64,000 nucleotides of DNA. It comes from Candidatus Gastranaerophilales bacterium (GTDB lineage: Bacteria; Cyanobacteriota; Vampirovibrionia; Gastranaerophilales; Gastranaerophilaceae). Below, piece after piece: positions 44,243-52,876 of this stretch. A program made the position numbers and the translations under genes. A model generated the notes under the pieces. That model was not told the DNA's origin. It searched no databases and saw only the letters and a list, made by a program, of their open reading frames with translations. The stretch covers positions 13,451-77,450 of the forward strand of contig CAJULX010000006.1 in NCBI GenBank assembly GCA_910587245.1, in the 5' to 3' direction. Positions within the stretch are counted from its first letter, which is position 1. Every line of letters starts with the position of its first letter.

Positions 44243-45958
44243 TTGCCGAAAGAAAATGTTTCAAAATTTGTGCTTGAACAGGTAAAGTTAATGCCTAAAC
44301 TGCCGGGGTGTTATCAATATTATGATGCTAAAGGTGAAGTAATATATGTAGGCAAGGCAAAAAACCTTTTTAACCGTGTAAAAAGCTATTTCACATCAAA
44401 TGATTCAATTAAGGTTAACGTTATGGTGCCAAAAATTGCCAAAATTGAATGCATTGTTGTGGATAGTGAGGTTGAGGCTCTAATTTTAGAAGCGGAACTC
44501 ATTAAAAAATACAAGCCCCGCTATAATATTTTATTAAAGGACGATAAAAAATTTCCCTATTTTCTTGTAACTGATGAAGAATATCCGAGAATTACCGTTG
44601 TAAGAAAAGCAAATAAAAATCCGCAGAAAGGTAAATATTTTGGTCCTTATACGGATTCAAGAGCAATGTGGGCAACCCTTGAATTAATCGGAAAAATTTT
44701 TCCCCTAAAAAAATGCAAAACCCCGAAATTTACCTCCCGCCCCTGTCTTTATTATGATATCGGGCAATGTACGGCACCGTGTCAAAAAATGATATCAAGC
44801 GAAGAATATAAAAAAATATTAAAAGAAGCGGAAATGTTTTTATCGGGCAGACAAAACGAGCTTTTGACCGCGCTTGAAAACGAGATGAAAAAATATTCCA
44901 AAAATCTTGAATTTGAAAAGGCGGCACGCTATAGAAATTCTTATCTTGATGTTAAAAAGACGATGGAAAAACAAAAAATTGTTTCCGAAAATACAAAGGT
45001 TAATCAGGATTTTATAGGAATTGTACATGAACATAATCTGTATTCCGTGAGTATTCTTGAAATCAGGGAAGGACGCCTTATAAATAAGAAGGATTTTGAT
45101 TTTTCGCAGTATGCATCCGCTCCTAAAGAAGATATTCTTGAGGAAGATAATAAGCCTATCGGTCAGAATGATTTTTCCGAGGTTTCAAAAGCTGTTATGA
45201 GGGAATATTATTCAATTTTAAATGATAATGATATCCCGAAAAGTATAATTTTAAATGCACTCCCTGATGATAAAAATATTTATGAAGCCTGGCTTTCAAA
45301 CCGTTCGGGCAAAAAGGTAATGCTTCAATTGCCAAAAAACAAAAAAGAGGAAGAAATCCTCGCGCTTGCACAGAAAAATGCCGAATTTAATATTGAACAG
45401 TTAAAATTAAAAGAATTTGCCGCACTTCAAAATGATTATAATGAGGTAGGGGCTTACATTCAAGAAAAACTCGGTCTTAAAAATTTTCCGCATACTATTG
45501 AATGCTACGATATTTCACATATTCAGGGTACGAATACCGTTGCAAGCCGTGTATTTTTTGAAAACGGTATGCCGAAAAAATCTCAATACCGCCGCTATAA
45601 GCTCCGCACGATTAAAAAGGGTGAAGTAGATGATTTTAAGAGTATGAGAGAAGTTTTATCCCGCAGATTTAAAAGGATTGTAAGCGGAGACGATACGGCG
45701 CCTGATTTAATTATAATTGACGGCGGCAAGGGGCAGCTATCGAGTGTCTATGAAATTATGAAAGAATTTAATTTAAATATTGACCTTGTTTCCCTTGCAA
45801 AAAGAGAAGAAGAGGTATTCAAGCCTAATATCTCGGAACCTGTAATTTTTCCGATAAAATCACCCGCACTTCATCTTTTTCAGCGTGTAAGGGATGAAGC
45901 TCACCGCTTTGCTGTTACCTATCATAAAAAACTCAGAAGCAAAAATATGCTGAAATAG
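44243..45958 (+). CDS. uvrC: Excinuclease ABC subunit C, lacking the C-terminal HhH domain
   Basis: A 571-residue UvrC from a TTG start with CGGAG upstream. It makes the incisions in nucleotide excision repair. The N-terminal GIY-YIG nuclease shows LPGCYQYYDAKGEVIYVGKA; a Cys-containing segment (CKTPKFTSRPCLYYDIGQCT) and the UVR motif (NLEFEKAARYRNSYLDV) follow; the RNase H-like second nuclease has IECYDISHIQGTNTVASRVF and LIIIDGGKGQLS. The protein stops at HKKLRSKNMLK, where other UvrC continue into tandem helix-hairpin-helix motifs of about 60 residues. The next frames show no continuation. Confidence 0.93.
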   Translation: MPKENVSKFVLEQVKLMPKLPGCYQYYDAKGEVIYVGKAKNLFNRVKSYFTSNDSIKVNVMVPKIAKIECIVVDSEVEALILEAELIKKYKPRYNILLKDDKKFPYFLVTDEEYPRITVVRKANKNPQKGKYFGPYTDSRAMWATLELIGKIFPLKKCKTPKFTSRPCLYYDIGQCTAPCQKMISSEEYKKILKEAEMFLSGRQNELLTALENEMKKYSKNLEFEKAARYRNSYLDVKKTMEKQKIVSENTKVNQDFIGIVHEHNLYSVSILEIREGRLINKKDFDFSQYASAPKEDILEEDNKPIGQNDFSEVSKAVMREYYSILNDNDIPKSIILNALPDDKNIYEAWLSNRSGKKVMLQLPKNKKEEEILALAQKNAEFNIEQLKLKEFAALQNDYNEVGAYIQEKLGLKNFPHTIECYDISHIQGTNTVASRVFFENGMPKKSQYRRYKLRTIKKGEVDDFKSMREVLSRRFKRIVSGDDTAPDLIIIDGGKGQLSSVYEIMKEFNLNIDLVSLAKREEEVFKPNISEPVIFPIKSPALHLFQRVRDEAHRFAVTYHKKLRSKNMLK

Positions 45959-45959
45959 G

Positions 45960-46274
45960 TTATTTGAGTTGATTTATTAAATTTTCAATCAATAAAAGCT
46001 GATTTGCATTTTTAATATTTTTAATTTTTCCTGCCAGTATTTTTTTGTACTCGGGTGTTATATTTTCATCGTATACAAAAAATTCATATGGCTGTACTTC
46101 AAGAATTTCGGGCAATTTCTGGAATACTTTAAATGACATAAAACTTTTGCCGGTTTCAATATTGCTCAAAGTGTTTGTTTCAATACCGATTTTTTCCGCA
46201 AGCTGCTCTTGTGTTAACCCTTTTTGTTTTCTAAAATATTTTATTTTGTTGCCGAGCGGTTTTCGTAAGTCCAT
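45960..46274 (-). CDS. XRE-family helix-turn-helix regulator
   Basis: A 104-residue regulator with an N-terminal Cro/C1 type domain (LGNKIKYFRKQKGLTQEQLA, then EKIGIETNTLSNIETGKSFM) and a short helical tail (KKILAGKIKNIKNANQLLLI). Its stop lies 1 base from the uvrC stop, on the opposite strand. It looks like a host or plasmid-type regulator of unknown target. Confidence 0.88.
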   Translation of the reverse strand: MDLRKPLGNKIKYFRKQKGLTQEQLAEKIGIETNTLSNIETGKSFMSFKVFQKLPEILEVQPYEFFVYDENITPEYKKILAGKIKNIKNANQLLLIENLINQLK

Positions 46275-46393
46275 ATCTTAATAATAAACGTTACTCCGAA
46301 ATTAATAACCATTTATTTTGTGATAAAAATATTTGAATTATCATAATATAAATGGTATTATTAATGTAATTAGTAAATCGGGTAAAAAATATT

Positions 46394-46561
46394 ATGATGT
46401 TTAAAATTGATGATTTAATATATTTTGTTTTTGCAATGGTCATTATTGCGGTTGTTTTGTATATTGGTTTTGCGTTTGGAAGAATTTCGGATAATGTATG
46501 CAAAAAGGAAAATTCCAATATTTTTAAAAAAACTTTTCAAAATAAATATGAAGAAAAATGA
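46394..46561 (+). CDS. 55-residue single-span membrane peptide
   Basis: A small open frame (MMFKIDDLIYFVFAMVIIAV through the TGA at 46559-46561) with one strong membrane helix (about residues 9-30) and a charged C-terminus (RISDNVCKKENSNIFKKTFQ). The ribosome site is weak (CGGGT). Amphipathic design and frame length argue for a real gene, but it is short and unmatched, and lies just before the GNAT-like gene. Confidence 0.4.
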   Translation: MMFKIDDLIYFVFAMVIIAVVLYIGFAFGRISDNVCKKENSNIFKKTFQNKYEEK

Positions 46562-46623
46562 TATCCTATGGTCAAAAAATTATATTACGGGTTTTATTTA
46601 AAATACCAAGGAAGGTATAACAT

Positions 46624-47193
46624 ATGGTTTCATTCGGTGCAAGATGCCATGGTTTTTCAACCATTCAAAAGAACAATCTTTACACAGAGGCAAAAGATGA
46701 ATTTGAGCCTGTATGTCTTATTGAGCTTGACCCTGCTTGTGCTGAAGACATGACAGCCATTAATGATGTAAATTATATTTGGCATGCAAAGGAAGGCTAC
46801 CCGGCTTGTATTTTTAATTGTATGAAATATGCTTTAATGCAAAAGCAGGCGGGTGAAGATTCAAATTTAAAATTTTATGCTATGACAACCCAGAATAAGG
46901 ACTTTGAAAATCCCAGAGGCGAGGATATATTGGCGCTGGTGCAGGTATATACGGAAGACAGCGGTGATAAAAAAGTAGAATACATGCAGGTTAATCCTAA
47001 AAATAGTTATGAATCAAAAAGTAAATCCAAGTACAAACACACAGGCAGCACCATGATGAATTTTTTAAAGGAATTTTTTTCAAGCAGAAAAATAGTATTG
47101 TTCCCCTGTGATACAAAAGCTGCCAAGTTTTATGAAGCTAATGGTTTCAGGGTATCCGATAAGCAAAGCGGAGAAATGACTTTTATTGCTTAA
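46624..47193 (+). CDS. GNAT-like acetyltransferase family protein
   Basis: A 189-residue protein. The C-terminal 60 residues (GSTMMNFLKEFFSSRKIVLF, AAKFYEANGFRVSDKQSGEM) resemble the last part of a GNAT fold: the helix, beta strand and FYEANGF motif. The N-terminal part (YIWHAKEGYPACIFNCMKYA) is divergent, and the acetyl-CoA loop is not clear. AAGGAAGG stands before the ATG. Function is unknown; membership is moderately sure. Confidence 0.6.
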   Translation: MVSFGARCHGFSTIQKNNLYTEAKDEFEPVCLIELDPACAEDMTAINDVNYIWHAKEGYPACIFNCMKYALMQKQAGEDSNLKFYAMTTQNKDFENPRGEDILALVQVYTEDSGDKKVEYMQVNPKNSYESKSKSKYKHTGSTMMNFLKEFFSSRKIVLFPCDTKAAKFYEANGFRVSDKQSGEMTFIA

Positions 47194-47303
47194 TTATTGG
47201 AATTGATTTTTCTGCTGCTATGTATTTAGATTAACTTTTGTTAAAATTTCAGTATTTAGAGGGTAAATTTCTGCTTTTAATTTTTTTCATAAGTGTTATA
47301 ATA

Positions 47304-47334
47304 GTAGTAATAAAATCATGTAGTAGAAAATCAT
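47304..47334. promoter_or_regulatory. Tandem direct repeat next to the BlaI-like gene promoter
   Basis: GTAGTAATAAAATCAT (47304-47319) is followed directly by GTAGTAGAAAATCAT (47320-47334). It lies just after a TATAAT (47297-47302) and before the ATG at 47357, so it may be an operator for autoregulation. Confidence 0.4.
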
Positions 47335-47356
47335 ATTTAAAAAAGGATTTCAGCAA

Positions 47357-47713
47357 ATGAATTTAAAACACGGATCTCTTGAAAGTGTAATCTTAAACTC
47401 TTTATGGGAACTTGAAAAATGCGGTATATATAAAAATTCCGTTAAAGATGTTTTTGAATATATTAATAATTCAAGTTCGGCAAAAAGAGCCTACACTACT
47501 ATTAAAACAGTTATGGACAGGCTTTATGAAAAAGAAGTTCTTTTAAGGATTAAACAGGGTAAAAAATTCTACTACAGAACCGCATACTCAAGCAACGATA
47601 TAATCACCACCTCGTTGCAAAAAATTGCTACACAATATTGCGGCGGCGATATTTCAAAACTGGCATCCATTGCAAGTTCTATTGCAAATTCCCAGTCTTC
47701 AATTAAGGTTTAA
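47357..47713 (+). CDS. BlaI/MecI/CopY-type winged-helix regulator
   Basis: A 118-residue regulator of the penicillinase-repressor family. The winged helix is visible (LESVILNSLWELEKCGIYKN, then SSAKRAYTTIKTVMDRLYEK and the wing LRIKQGKKFYYRT), followed by a short helical dimerisation part. No BlaR1-like protease/sensor is nearby, so the signal may be different. AAAAAGGAT precedes the ATG. It starts a run with 47716 and 48180. Confidence 0.85.
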   Translation: MNLKHGSLESVILNSLWELEKCGIYKNSVKDVFEYINNSSSAKRAYTTIKTVMDRLYEKEVLLRIKQGKKFYYRTAYSSNDIITTSLQKIATQYCGGDISKLASIASSIANSQSSIKV

Positions 47714-47715
47714 AA

Positions 47716-48174
47716 TTGAATTTTAAAAACGATATTATCGCAGATATTGTTAAAAGATTAAACAGGCTTTTATATATAAAGCCTGAAATCGGGGCACGGA
47801 AAGTTTCTTTGGAAGATAAAATCAGCCTTCGAAAAAAAGTTTCAAACACTTTATTTTCTGTATTGTCAGGAGAAACCAGCGTTCTATCGGCGCTTTCCAA
47901 TTTTCCGAAAAACACGGATGATAAAAGCGTTAATGTTTGTTTTCATATTTTAATGCATCTTGAAGCTGATGAAGATATAAGAAAAAGCGATAACGATTAC
48001 AGAGAAGAACAGGATGATTTTATTTTAAATATCGCCCAAATTCTGCAGGAAGGCGGAGATATTCCCATCAACATTATAAAAGAGTATAATGATTTTTATA
48101 AAGAAACCTTGATTTATCCTGAAATTAATAAAGAAACAATAATTTCAAGGCTGAAAAAATTTATAAATATTTAA
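47716..48174 (+). CDS. Helical protein, unknown function
   Basis: A 152-residue soluble protein from a TTG 3 bases after the regulator gene. It is charged and helical, without recognised domain, signal peptide or membrane helix. Segments: DIVKRLNRLLYIKPEIGARK, SLRKKVSNTLFSVLSGETSV. Adjacent genes suggest one operon with the BlaI-like and TadE-like genes. Confidence 0.55.
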   Translation: MNFKNDIIADIVKRLNRLLYIKPEIGARKVSLEDKISLRKKVSNTLFSVLSGETSVLSALSNFPKNTDDKSVNVCFHILMHLEADEDIRKSDNDYREEQDDFILNIAQILQEGGDIPINIIKEYNDFYKETLIYPEINKETIISRLKKFINI

Positions 48175-48179
48175 AAATT

Positions 48180-48644
48180 ATGCAAAAACAAATAAAATTT
48201 AAAGCACAGGCAATTGTTGAAGGCTCCATAGCCTTTCTTCTCGTATTTTTGATTTTTATGTTTATAGCGGAATTTGCTCTTTATTTTCAAAATATACATT
48301 CAAATCAAACCCTATCCGATGATATAAATGCAAATATTTCATCATTCAATGAAGCGTCTTCAGGTGAAGAAAACTTTTGTGCAGTCCCTGATAATGACAC
48401 TCTTGAAATAATTGAAAACAGGGCAAAAAAATATCTCGATAATAATATTGAACTGGCCACTTATATAAAAAACAATGATATTTTAATTTTAAAGTCCAAA
48501 AAAAATAATTTAACAATAAATATTCTTTGCTCAAGTGATGAAGGATATATAGTAAGAAGTGAATATCTTTTTAAAGGATTTTTCCTGTTTCGTTTCGGAA
48601 AGCTGATTTCAAGCATATCAAGCGTTCAAACCCCGAAATTTTAA
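48180..48644 (+). CDS. TadE-like pilin-type membrane protein
   Basis: A 154-residue protein with an N-terminal segment KFKAQAIVEGSIAFLLVFLI and a membrane helix of about 20 residues, the pattern of TadE/TadG-like pseudopilins (usually G/A-Q-x-x-V-E-x-A). The rest is a soluble domain. It overlaps nothing and starts 5 bases after 47716's stop. No tad or pilus machinery is visible in the window, so the assignment is tentative. Confidence 0.6.
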   Translation: MQKQIKFKAQAIVEGSIAFLLVFLIFMFIAEFALYFQNIHSNQTLSDDINANISSFNEASSGEENFCAVPDNDTLEIIENRAKKYLDNNIELATYIKNNDILILKSKKNNLTINILCSSDEGYIVRSEYLFKGFFLFRFGKLISSISSVQTPKF

Positions 48645-48732
48645 TTATGTTAAGAAATTGTATTAAATTGTCATATGTTTTTAATATCTGATATTCTTTT
48701 ATTGTTGAAATTTTAAAAAAGGAACATAAAAA

Positions 48733-49422
48733 TTGCAAAGTGTCGATATAATTATCCCTGTTTATAATGAAGAAAAAACTATTGAAAATATTTTAGATAT
48801 TATTGAAAATACCGATTTTTGCAATTTGGAAAAAAATCTCATAATCGTTGATGATTATTCCACTGATGCCACCAGAGAAATACTAAAAAGGTATGAAGAT
48901 AAGTATGCCGTTATTTACAAAGAGAAAAACGGCGGAAAAGGTTCTGCCGTAAATGTCGGGTTTGAAAATGCAAAAAGCGACATCGTTATTATTCAGGATG
49001 CCGATTTAGAGTATAATCCGTCCGATTATGCTTCGCTGTTGAAGTTAATAATAGAAGGCGAAGCTGATGTTGTATACGGTTCAAGATTTTTAGGCACTCC
49101 TTTTAAAGATTTTATGTTCTTAAGCTATGTTGCAAATAAATTTCTGACTCTTTTAACAAATATTCTCTACGGTACGAAATTAACCGATATGGAAACCTGT
49201 TATAAGGCAATGAAAAGAGAATATGTTAAGGGAATGAATATAAAATCCAACAAGTTTGATCTTGAGCCTGAAATTACGGCAAAACTTGTTAAAAAAGGTG
49301 CAAAAATTAAAGAAGTGCCCATTAAATATAATGCAAGAAGCTATGAAGAAGGCAAGAAAATTACTTATAAAGACGGTCTTATGGCAATCCGTGCCTTGTT
49401 CTATTTTAGATTTTTTAATTAA
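48733..49422 (+). CDS. Family 2 glycosyltransferase
   Basis: A 229-residue GT2 enzyme from a TTG start with AAGGAAC upstream. The nucleotide-binding and acceptor pattern is present: DIIIPVYNEEKTIENIL, LIIVDDYSTDATREIL, KNGGKGSAVNVGFENA, DADLEYNPSDY with the DxD-like metal site, VVYGSRFLG. It resembles dolichyl-phosphate mannose synthase-type enzymes, soluble here without membrane helices. Substrate unknown. Confidence 0.88.
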   Translation: MQSVDIIIPVYNEEKTIENILDIIENTDFCNLEKNLIIVDDYSTDATREILKRYEDKYAVIYKEKNGGKGSAVNVGFENAKSDIVIIQDADLEYNPSDYASLLKLIIEGEADVVYGSRFLGTPFKDFMFLSYVANKFLTLLTNILYGTKLTDMETCYKAMKREYVKGMNIKSNKFDLEPEITAKLVKKGAKIKEVPIKYNARSYEEGKKITYKDGLMAIRALFYFRFFN

Positions 49423-49457
49423 CTTTACATTTTGTGCAAAGCAAAAATTTTTTGTTG

Positions 49458-49463
49458 TATTAT
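49458..49463 (+). promoter_or_regulatory. Possible -10 box just before rsmH
   Basis: TATTAT at 49458-49463 ends 7 bases before the ATG at 49471, with no Shine-Dalgarno. A -35 is not clear. A longer frame begins at a TTG upstream at 49432. Confidence 0.3.
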
Positions 49464-49470
49464 TTTTGTT

Positions 49471-50430
49471 ATGAAAAATTCCCCTGATAAAAATAATATT
49501 GAGTCTGATTTTAAGCATTATACGGTTATGTTGAATGAAGCTGTAGGCGCTCTTGTCCCCGAGGGTAAAACTTCCGATAAAATTTTTGTGGATGCAACAC
49601 TCGGCGGCGGCGGTCATAGTGCGCTTATAGCTTCGCGCCTTGCAAACGGCGGCCGGTTAATTTCTTTTGATGTGGATGATGATGCAATAAACGCTGCAAA
49701 AAAGAAACTTGAACTGTATAAAAATGTGACAATTATAAAAGACTCTTATGCAAATATTAAAGAAAATCTCGAAAAACTCGGGATTGAAAAAATTACGGGC
49801 GGAATAATATTTGACCTTGGTGCATCGTATCATCAGCTCACAAAGACTGAGCGCGGATTCAGCTTTATGAGTGATGCGCCTTTAGATATGCGCTTTAATA
49901 TGGAGCAGGAATTTAGAGCATGGGATATTGTTAATAAATACACTTTAGAAAATCTTGTAAAAATATTTTCAGAATATGGCGAAGAGCGCTTCTCTAAGAG
50001 GATTGCAAAGGCTATAATCGAAAACAGACCCCTTAATACAACTTTACAATTAAGTGAATTAATTGTAAAATCCACACCTAAAATAAAATCCAAAATTCAT
50101 CCTGCCACAAGGGTTTTCCAGGCTTTAAGGATAGAAGTTAACAAAGAGTTGTTAAATTTTGAAAATACATTGAACGAAGTGGTTACTTTATTAGATTCAG
50201 GTGCTATAATTAGTGTTATAAGTTTTCATTCTCTTGAAGACAGACTGGCTAAAAATGCGTTTAGAAAGTTTTCATCAGAATGCAGATGTGATAGAGCAAA
50301 GCCCGTATGTGACTGTGGCGGCAAGCTTATCGATATCATCACAAAAAAGCCGATTTTAGCAAGTGATGACGAAGTGAAAATAAATCCTCCGTCCAGAAGT
50401 GCAAAATTAAGGATAGCAAAGAGGGTTTAG
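49471..50430 (+). CDS. rsmH: 16S rRNA (cytosine1402-N4)-methyltransferase
   Basis: A 319-residue SAM-dependent methyltransferase (formerly MraW) that modifies C1402 in the 30S decoding centre. Visible: HYTVMLNEAVGALVP, VDATLGGGGHSALIA for SAM binding, GGIIFDLGASYHQL, LDMRFNM, ATRVFQALRIEVNKEL, ISFHSLEDRLAKNAFR and the C-terminal PPSRSAKLRIAKR. The start is at 49471 (MKNSPDKN); the longer frame from 49432 has a hydrophobic, unlikely leader. Begins the division/wall cluster. Confidence 0.95.
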   Translation: MKNSPDKNNIESDFKHYTVMLNEAVGALVPEGKTSDKIFVDATLGGGGHSALIASRLANGGRLISFDVDDDAINAAKKKLELYKNVTIIKDSYANIKENLEKLGIEKITGGIIFDLGASYHQLTKTERGFSFMSDAPLDMRFNMEQEFRAWDIVNKYTLENLVKIFSEYGEERFSKRIAKAIIENRPLNTTLQLSELIVKSTPKIKSKIHPATRVFQALRIEVNKELLNFENTLNEVVTLLDSGAIISVISFHSLEDRLAKNAFRKFSSECRCDRAKPVCDCGGKLIDIITKKPILASDDEVKINPPSRSAKLRIAKRV

Positions 50431-50433
50431 TTT

Positions 50434-51042
50434 ATGGGCAGACAAGGAGAGAAGATTTTGAGTTTGTTGACATTCAAAAACAGCAATATTCAAGATACTA
50501 TGCAGGAAACTTCACCGAGAAATCAAAGAAGCTCCTACAGGGCATCCGGCATGAATGCAAGCTCAATACCCGGCAAATCTCCAATTTCAAATCCTGTGTC
50601 TAACCGGATTGCAGGTGATAAGATTTCCCGTAATAAAAAGCAGGATAACCGGAATGCGCAGCAAAATCAAATTATAAGCGGTTATTTTATTAAGGAAAAA
50701 TCTTACAAAGAAATGGTCATAGCAAGAATTAACAATTTTTTATGCGGAGTTTTAACACTTCTTGTGCTGGTTTGTCTGGTCAGCTATTATTATGTTATTA
50801 ATGGCGAAATTCAATTAAACCAAATAAGAAAAGAAACCCTTGCAATTAATTATGAAAATGAAGATATGCAGCATAAGCTTGACATTCTTCAGTCATTTTC
50901 AAATGTTGATAAACAGGTTACAAGAACAAAAATTCTTCAAACCGCAAAACAGGTTATGGAATTATCTGCTGCAAATCTTCCCAACGTTAAATATGAAAAT
51001 AAAAATACATCCCCTGCACCCGGCTGGTCTATGGGCTATTAA
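50434..51042 (+). CDS. FtsL-like small divisome protein
   Basis: A 202-residue bitopic protein between rsmH and ftsI, the position of ftsL in dcw clusters. It has a long hydrophilic Ser/Asn/Gln-rich N-terminus (1-95), one membrane helix (about 100-122, FLCGVLTLLVLVCLVSYYYV) and a short periplasmic helix with heptad-like pattern (about 125-175). Sequence similarity to FtsL is weak, as usual for that family; the call rests on topology and position. Confidence 0.65.
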   Translation: MGRQGEKILSLLTFKNSNIQDTMQETSPRNQRSSYRASGMNASSIPGKSPISNPVSNRIAGDKISRNKKQDNRNAQQNQIISGYFIKEKSYKEMVIARINNFLCGVLTLLVLVCLVSYYYVINGEIQLNQIRKETLAINYENEDMQHKLDILQSFSNVDKQVTRTKILQTAKQVMELSAANLPNVKYENKNTSPAPGWSMGY

Positions 51043-51067
51043 TCTTTAATTCGGGGGTTTTGAGGTT

Positions 51068-52777
51068 TTGGATAAAGACAAATACAGAGATTTTGATAAG
51101 AGAATCGGCTGTCTGCAATTTTGCTTTATTGCCTTTGTGGTGCTTTTTTTAATATATCTTTTTTTATTACAGATTTTTGATATAAGGCACTACAGAGAAA
51201 AAGCCAAAACCCAAAGGGCTTCAAAAATCTTTGTATTGAGGGGTGAAATTCTTGACAGAAACGGCTTTAAACTTGCCGTTGATGAAACTTCTTTTGATGT
51301 CTATGCGCACAAAAGATACTACGATTATACGCCGCAGGAGCTTGCAGATAAACTGCACCCCTATATCGGCGGAGATAAAACTGCGCTTGTTCAAAAATTA
51401 TCATCAAATGAAGGGGTTGCGCTTCTTAAAAAATCCATTCCGAGAAAAACGGCTGAAGCAATAAGAGCATTGAGGCTTAGAGAAATTTCGCTTGAAGTTA
51501 AAAATAAACGTGCATACCCTCAAGGGAGTCTGGCTTCTCATGTTCTGGGGTATTATAATTCAGATGCTGATGTCGCTGCAGGTATTGAATACATTGCAAA
51601 AGGGTATCTTGAATACATTGATAAAAATATAACCCATGAAAAAACTCCCAACGGCGATTTAATTTACAATCTTTCAACAAATCCTGAAGATGTTACCGCC
51701 CCGATTAAAGGAAAAACACTGACTCTTACAATTGATTCTGCGGTTCAGCATATTTGCGAAAAATATCTTTATAAATCTATGCAAAATACACATGCTATAA
51801 GGGGTGCTGTTATTGTTATGGATCCAAATAACGGAGAAATACTTGCCCTTGCGGCATATCCTTATTATGATCCGAATAATTACAATAAGTATTCTCTTCT
51901 TGAAATGAAAAACTGGGCGCTTACGGATGTTTATCCCCCGGGTTCCACATTCAAAATAATCACTGTAGCTTCAGCCTTCATTAACGGAAAAATTAATAAA
52001 AATACACAAATTCTTGATACGGGTAAAATTAAAATCGGCTGGTGGGAAATTCAAAACCACGACTATGTGGACGGTAAAGCTCCGGGGCTTATTGATTTAG
52101 TATATCTTTTTCAACATTCAAGTAACGTTGCCAGTGTAAAAGTGGCCCAAAAAATGGATGATCAGGAATTTTATGATACCCTCGAGATGTTTAATTTTGG
52201 TCAAAAAACAGGAGTTGATTTACCTGCAGAATCTGCCGGTATTCTTCCTAAACCAAAGAATTGGGATGCCGCAACACATGGCTCTATGGGGTACGGATAC
52301 GGAACATCCGTTACGGCAATTCAGATGGCGGCGGCAGTTTCAGCTATCGCAAACGGCGGCGAGTGGATAACCCCGCATGTTATAAAATATGATAAAAAAG
52401 AGGCGGAAGAAAAAATTATACGACGCCGAATAATGACCCCCGAGATGTCTAAAGATTTGACGGATATCCTTGTTGAATCAATAGACAGAAGTAAATCAAT
52501 TGCAAGAATGAAAGATTTCAGGCTTGCCGCAAAAACGGGAACATCAAGGCGCCCTAAGGATAACGGTGTAGGGTATACAAATAAAATGTATACTTCGATG
52601 GTGGGGTATCTGCCTGCATCAGACCCCAAAATTTTAATTTATATTGTAATTGACAGCGCTCAGGGTGATGTTTGGGGTTCTACGGTTGCTGCTCCTATTT
52701 TTAAAGACATTTCAACCGAACTTGCAAAAATTATGAATTTAACGCCGGATAGAAAAGTTCCGCTCGATATAAAATAA
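51068..52777 (+). CDS. ftsI: Peptidoglycan transpeptidase FtsI/PBP2 type
   Basis: A 569-residue class B penicillin-binding protein from a TTG start. It has an N-terminal membrane helix (about 17-40), a PBP dimerisation domain (ILDRNGFKLAVDETSFDVYA), and the transpeptidase domain with SxxK in PPGSTFKIITVASAF, SxN in HSSNVASVKVAQK, and KTG in AAKTGTSRRP. It crosslinks septal peptidoglycan with FtsW. It follows the FtsL-like gene after 25 bases and is upstream of murE. Confidence 0.94.
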   Translation: MDKDKYRDFDKRIGCLQFCFIAFVVLFLIYLFLLQIFDIRHYREKAKTQRASKIFVLRGEILDRNGFKLAVDETSFDVYAHKRYYDYTPQELADKLHPYIGGDKTALVQKLSSNEGVALLKKSIPRKTAEAIRALRLREISLEVKNKRAYPQGSLASHVLGYYNSDADVAAGIEYIAKGYLEYIDKNITHEKTPNGDLIYNLSTNPEDVTAPIKGKTLTLTIDSAVQHICEKYLYKSMQNTHAIRGAVIVMDPNNGEILALAAYPYYDPNNYNKYSLLEMKNWALTDVYPPGSTFKIITVASAFINGKINKNTQILDTGKIKIGWWEIQNHDYVDGKAPGLIDLVYLFQHSSNVASVKVAQKMDDQEFYDTLEMFNFGQKTGVDLPAESAGILPKPKNWDAATHGSMGYGYGTSVTAIQMAAAVSAIANGGEWITPHVIKYDKKEAEEKIIRRRIMTPEMSKDLTDILVESIDRSKSIARMKDFRLAAKTGTSRRPKDNGVGYTNKMYTSMVGYLPASDPKILIYIVIDSAQGDVWGSTVAAPIFKDISTELAKIMNLTPDRKVPLDIK

Positions 52778-52876
52778 ATCATCCGCCGATATTAAGAATT
52801 ATCAAAAATTTAACAAAATACCCGTTTTGGGTTTAGAATATTATTGAAAAAATATTTATTTTAAGAGGGAAAACTG

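Noticed and set aside
46291..46518. Minus-strand frame over the 55-residue peptide
   Set aside because: Composition looks like a shadow of the plus-strand membrane-peptide frame.
46568..46753. Plus-strand frame overlapping the start of the GNAT-like gene
   Set aside because: The frame from 46624 has the AAGGAAGG ribosome site and continues as a full protein; this one ends early.
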